From NCBI GenBank assembly GCA_023249695.1, contig JAHFCD010000189.1, positions 1 to 5,592 on the forward strand: 5,592 bases of DNA, in the 5' to 3' direction. Below, one piece after another: positions 3,841 through 5,592 of this stretch; positions within the stretch are counted from its first letter, which is position 1, and the number at the start of each line of letters is the position of its first letter. The notes under the pieces are model-generated. The model worked only from the letters and a program-made list of their open reading frames with translations. It had not been told where the DNA came from and ran no database searches. The position numbers and the translations under genes were made by a program. Origin of the DNA: Elusimicrobiota bacterium. GTDB lineage: Bacteria; Elusimicrobiota; Elusimicrobia; UBA1565; UBA9628.

Positions 3841-5592
3841 GCGAAGGCCGCGGGACGGCAGCGCATCGCTTCAAGGACGAGTGGCTCGTCCCCGCCGCCG
3901 AGGCCGTCGTCGGCGCCGGCGCGGTCGCCGCCGCGCGCCTCGAGGGGCCCGAGTTCCTGGCGCAAGCCTTGGTGGATTCGGGCCGGACGACCGGTGAGGC
4001 CCTCGGCCGGGCGATCACCGCGCTCCATAAGACCGTGGGCTACCTCGAGCCCGAGGCGGGCGCCGTGGAGAAGATGGCTCTGTCCTTGGTGCCGGAGCGC
4101 GTCTGCCGTCGCACGCGCGCCCTGCCCGTGAAGATGTCCGGAGATTCTCTGCAGGTCGCCATGGTCAATCCCCTGGACCTCGACGCGTTGGCCGACCTCG
4201 AAGCGATCTCCGGACGCGTCCTGGAGGCGTCCTACTGCCTGCCCGCTCGCGTGGACGCGCTGCTCACCGAGCTCTACAATCCCGACGCCGTCATCTTCAA
4301 CCTGCTCAGCCGCGTGGGCGAGGGCCAGGAGGTGGAGATCCTCGAGGGCCCCCGGTTCGAGGAGGAGGATGAGCTGCTGTCCGGCGGCCTGCGCGCCCCG
4401 GTCATACGCCTCGTCAACGCCATCCTCTCGAAAGCGGCGAGCATGCGCGCCTCGGACATCCACATCGAGCACGAGGAGCTCATCAGCCTGGTGCGCTTCC
4501 GCATCGACGGCGACCTGCGCAACATCATGAATTTGCCCCGCCACCTGGCCGTCGGGGCGCTGGTCTCGCGGATCAAGATCATGGCGGACCTCGACATCTC
4601 CAACCGCCGCAAGCCGCAGGATGGACGGGCCAAGATCCGCGTCGGCGGCGTCGAGATGGGCCTGCGGGTCTCCACCTTGCCCGCCCAGTTCGGCGAGAAG
4701 GTCGTGATCCGCATGCTCGATCCCCGCTCGGCGAAGGTGAGCTTCGAGGCGCTCGGTCTGTCCGACGCGGTTTCGCGGCGGTTTCACGCGGTCCTCTCCG
4801 CCTCCCAGGGAATGCTGCTGGTCACGGGCCCGACGGGCTCGGGCAAGACGACGACCTTGTACTCCGCGCTCAACCGGCTCAAGTCCACCGCGACGAACGT
4901 CCTCACCGTCGAGGACCCCATCGAGTACAAGCTCGACGGGATCAATCAGGTCCAGGTCCAGGAGAAGCAGGGCCTGAGCTTCGCGGCGGTCCTGCGCTCC
5001 GTCCTGCGCCAGGATCCCGACGTGATCATGATCGGCGAGATTCGCGACCGGGAAACCGCCGACATCGCCTTCCAGGCGGCGCTGACCGGGCACTTCGTCC
5101 TCTCCACTTTGCACACCAACGACACGATCTCGACGATCGCGCGCCTGGCCGACATGGGCATCGAACGCTTTAAATTGGGCCCGGCGCTCCTGGCCATCAC
5201 CGCCCAGAGGCTCGTCCGCCGGCTCTGTCCGAAATGCCGCGAAGCCGTGCCTTCGGAGGAGGCGGACCCGGCCATCCTGGCGTCGTTGCGGACCGCGGGG
5301 CTGCCCGAGACCTACTTCCGTCCCAAAGGCTGCGCGGAGTGCGGCGAGACGGGCATGACCGGCCGCTGCCTGCTCATCGAATTCCTCGACGTGTCCAAGC
5401 CCGTGAAGGATGCCATCGCCCGCGGCGCCGACGAGGAAACCCTGCGAGGCGTCGCGCTCGATTGCGGCGCCCTGAGGCCTCTCTCCGCCGACGCCCTCGC
5501 GCGCCTCAGCCAAGGAGAAACCTCCCTGGAGGAGGTGGTCGGCCACCTGCGCTTAGCCGATATTCGCCCGGCGGGCACGCCGCCGGCGCCCG
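3837..5592 (+). CDS. GspE/PilB-family type II secretion or type IV pilus assembly ATPase, C-terminus cut
   Basis: This hexameric cytoplasmic ATPase would power pilin or pseudopilin assembly at the inner membrane. The visible 585 residues start at an ATG overlapping the preceding stop (ATGA) and run off the window with no stop. Residues about 38-150 resemble the GspE/PilB N-terminal domain (LQVAMVNPLDLDAL at 105-118). The core begins at APVIRLVNAIL (187-197), followed by ASDIHIE (205-211), RRKPQDGR (257-264), LRVSTLP...GEKVVIRML (276-294), Walker A GPTGSGKTT (331-339, Lys337), Asp box VEDPIEY (from 358), Walker B VIMIGEIRD (396-404, Glu401) and His box GHFVLSTLHTND (418-429). A zinc motif follows, CPKC (464-467) and CAEC (499-502), which favours assembly ATPases over PilT-type retraction ATPases. 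The final TSLEEV segment shows that few residues are missing. Which system it serves, pilus or secretion, cannot be decided here, since no pilin, PilC or PilM gene is in view. Confidence 0.95.
   Translation, partial: MSEGRGTAAHRFKDEWLVPAAEAVVGAGAVAAARLEGPEFLAQALVDSGRTTGEALGRAITALHKTVGYLEPEAGAVEKMALSLVPERVCRRTRALPVKMSGDSLQVAMVNPLDLDALADLEAISGRVLEASYCLPARVDALLTELYNPDAVIFNLLSRVGEGQEVEILEGPRFEEEDELLSGGLRAPVIRLVNAILSKAASMRASDIHIEHEELISLVRFRIDGDLRNIMNLPRHLAVGALVSRIKIMADLDISNRRKPQDGRAKIRVGGVEMGLRVSTLPAQFGEKVVIRMLDPRSAKVSFEALGLSDAVSRRFHAVLSASQGMLLVTGPTGSGKTTTLYSALNRLKSTATNVLTVEDPIEYKLDGINQVQVQEKQGLSFAAVLRSVLRQDPDVIMIGEIRDRETADIAFQAALTGHFVLSTLHTNDTISTIARLADMGIERFKLGPALLAITAQRLVRRLCPKCREAVPSEEADPAILASLRTAGLPETYFRPKGCAECGETGMTGRCLLIEFLDVSKPVKDAIARGADEETLRGVALDCGALRPLSADALARLSQGETSLEEVVGHLRLADIRPAGTPPAP

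Noticed and set aside
3807..5546. A 579-codon open frame on the minus strand opposite the GspE/PilB-type ATPase gene
   Set aside because: Its translation is an Arg/Asp/Gly/His/Leu-rich composition typical of antisense frames in GC-rich DNA, with no domain, while the plus strand encodes a complete ATPase core with all motifs.
1..5592. Defence system, CRISPR array, transposon or tRNA/rRNA genes
   Set aside because: No direct-repeat array, transposase motifs, terminal inverted repeats or tRNA-like cloverleaf were seen on either strand; the coding content is housekeeping metabolism, signalling and secretion/pilus.

Overview
The window is GC-rich (roughly two-thirds G+C by eye), tightly packed bacterial DNA. 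It holds six genes: one partial gene on the minus strand at the left edge and five on the plus strand, the last running off the right edge. Two products carry cleavable signal peptides, one looks like an envelope adaptor and one is a type II secretion/type IV pilus ATPase, so a diderm (Gram-negative) bacterium is most likely. The phylum cannot be fixed from this sequence. GC-rich lineages that use leaderless genes, such as environmental Elusimicrobiota, would fit, but that is a low-confidence guess. The GlgC resembles the actinobacterial-type branch of the family more than the E. coli one.

Left part (1-909). A secreted protein of unknown function (minus strand, N-terminal 74 residues only) and an unrecognised 179-residue cytosolic protein (plus strand) are transcribed divergently from a 63-bp gap. 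Each has a -10 box placed so that transcription would begin at, or one base before, the ATG, so both mRNAs look leaderless. After the second gene comes a GC-rich hairpin followed by TTTT, a weak terminator candidate. Its 3' arm and T-run overlap a second copy of the promoter used by the 179-residue gene; the two copies match at 25 of 33 positions.

Right part (910-5592). Four genes are chained by overlaps of 14, 4 and 4 bp and look like one translationally coupled operon. In order they are: a secreted protein resembling a membrane-fusion (periplasmic adaptor) protein but without the usual long hairpin; GlgC, glucose-1-phosphate adenylyltransferase, the committed step of bacterial glycogen synthesis; a small REC-Hpt phosphorelay protein with no output domain; and a GspE/PilB-type assembly ATPase complete through all its catalytic motifs and cut by the window only at its extreme C-terminus.

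The operon mixes envelope, glycogen and phosphorelay functions. The most reasonable functional link is between the REC-Hpt protein and the ATPase, since pilus motors elsewhere are controlled by CheY-like and Hpt proteins. The link to glycogen synthesis is unexplained. No RNA genes, mobile elements, CRISPR arrays or gene-free stretches above 300 bp were seen.
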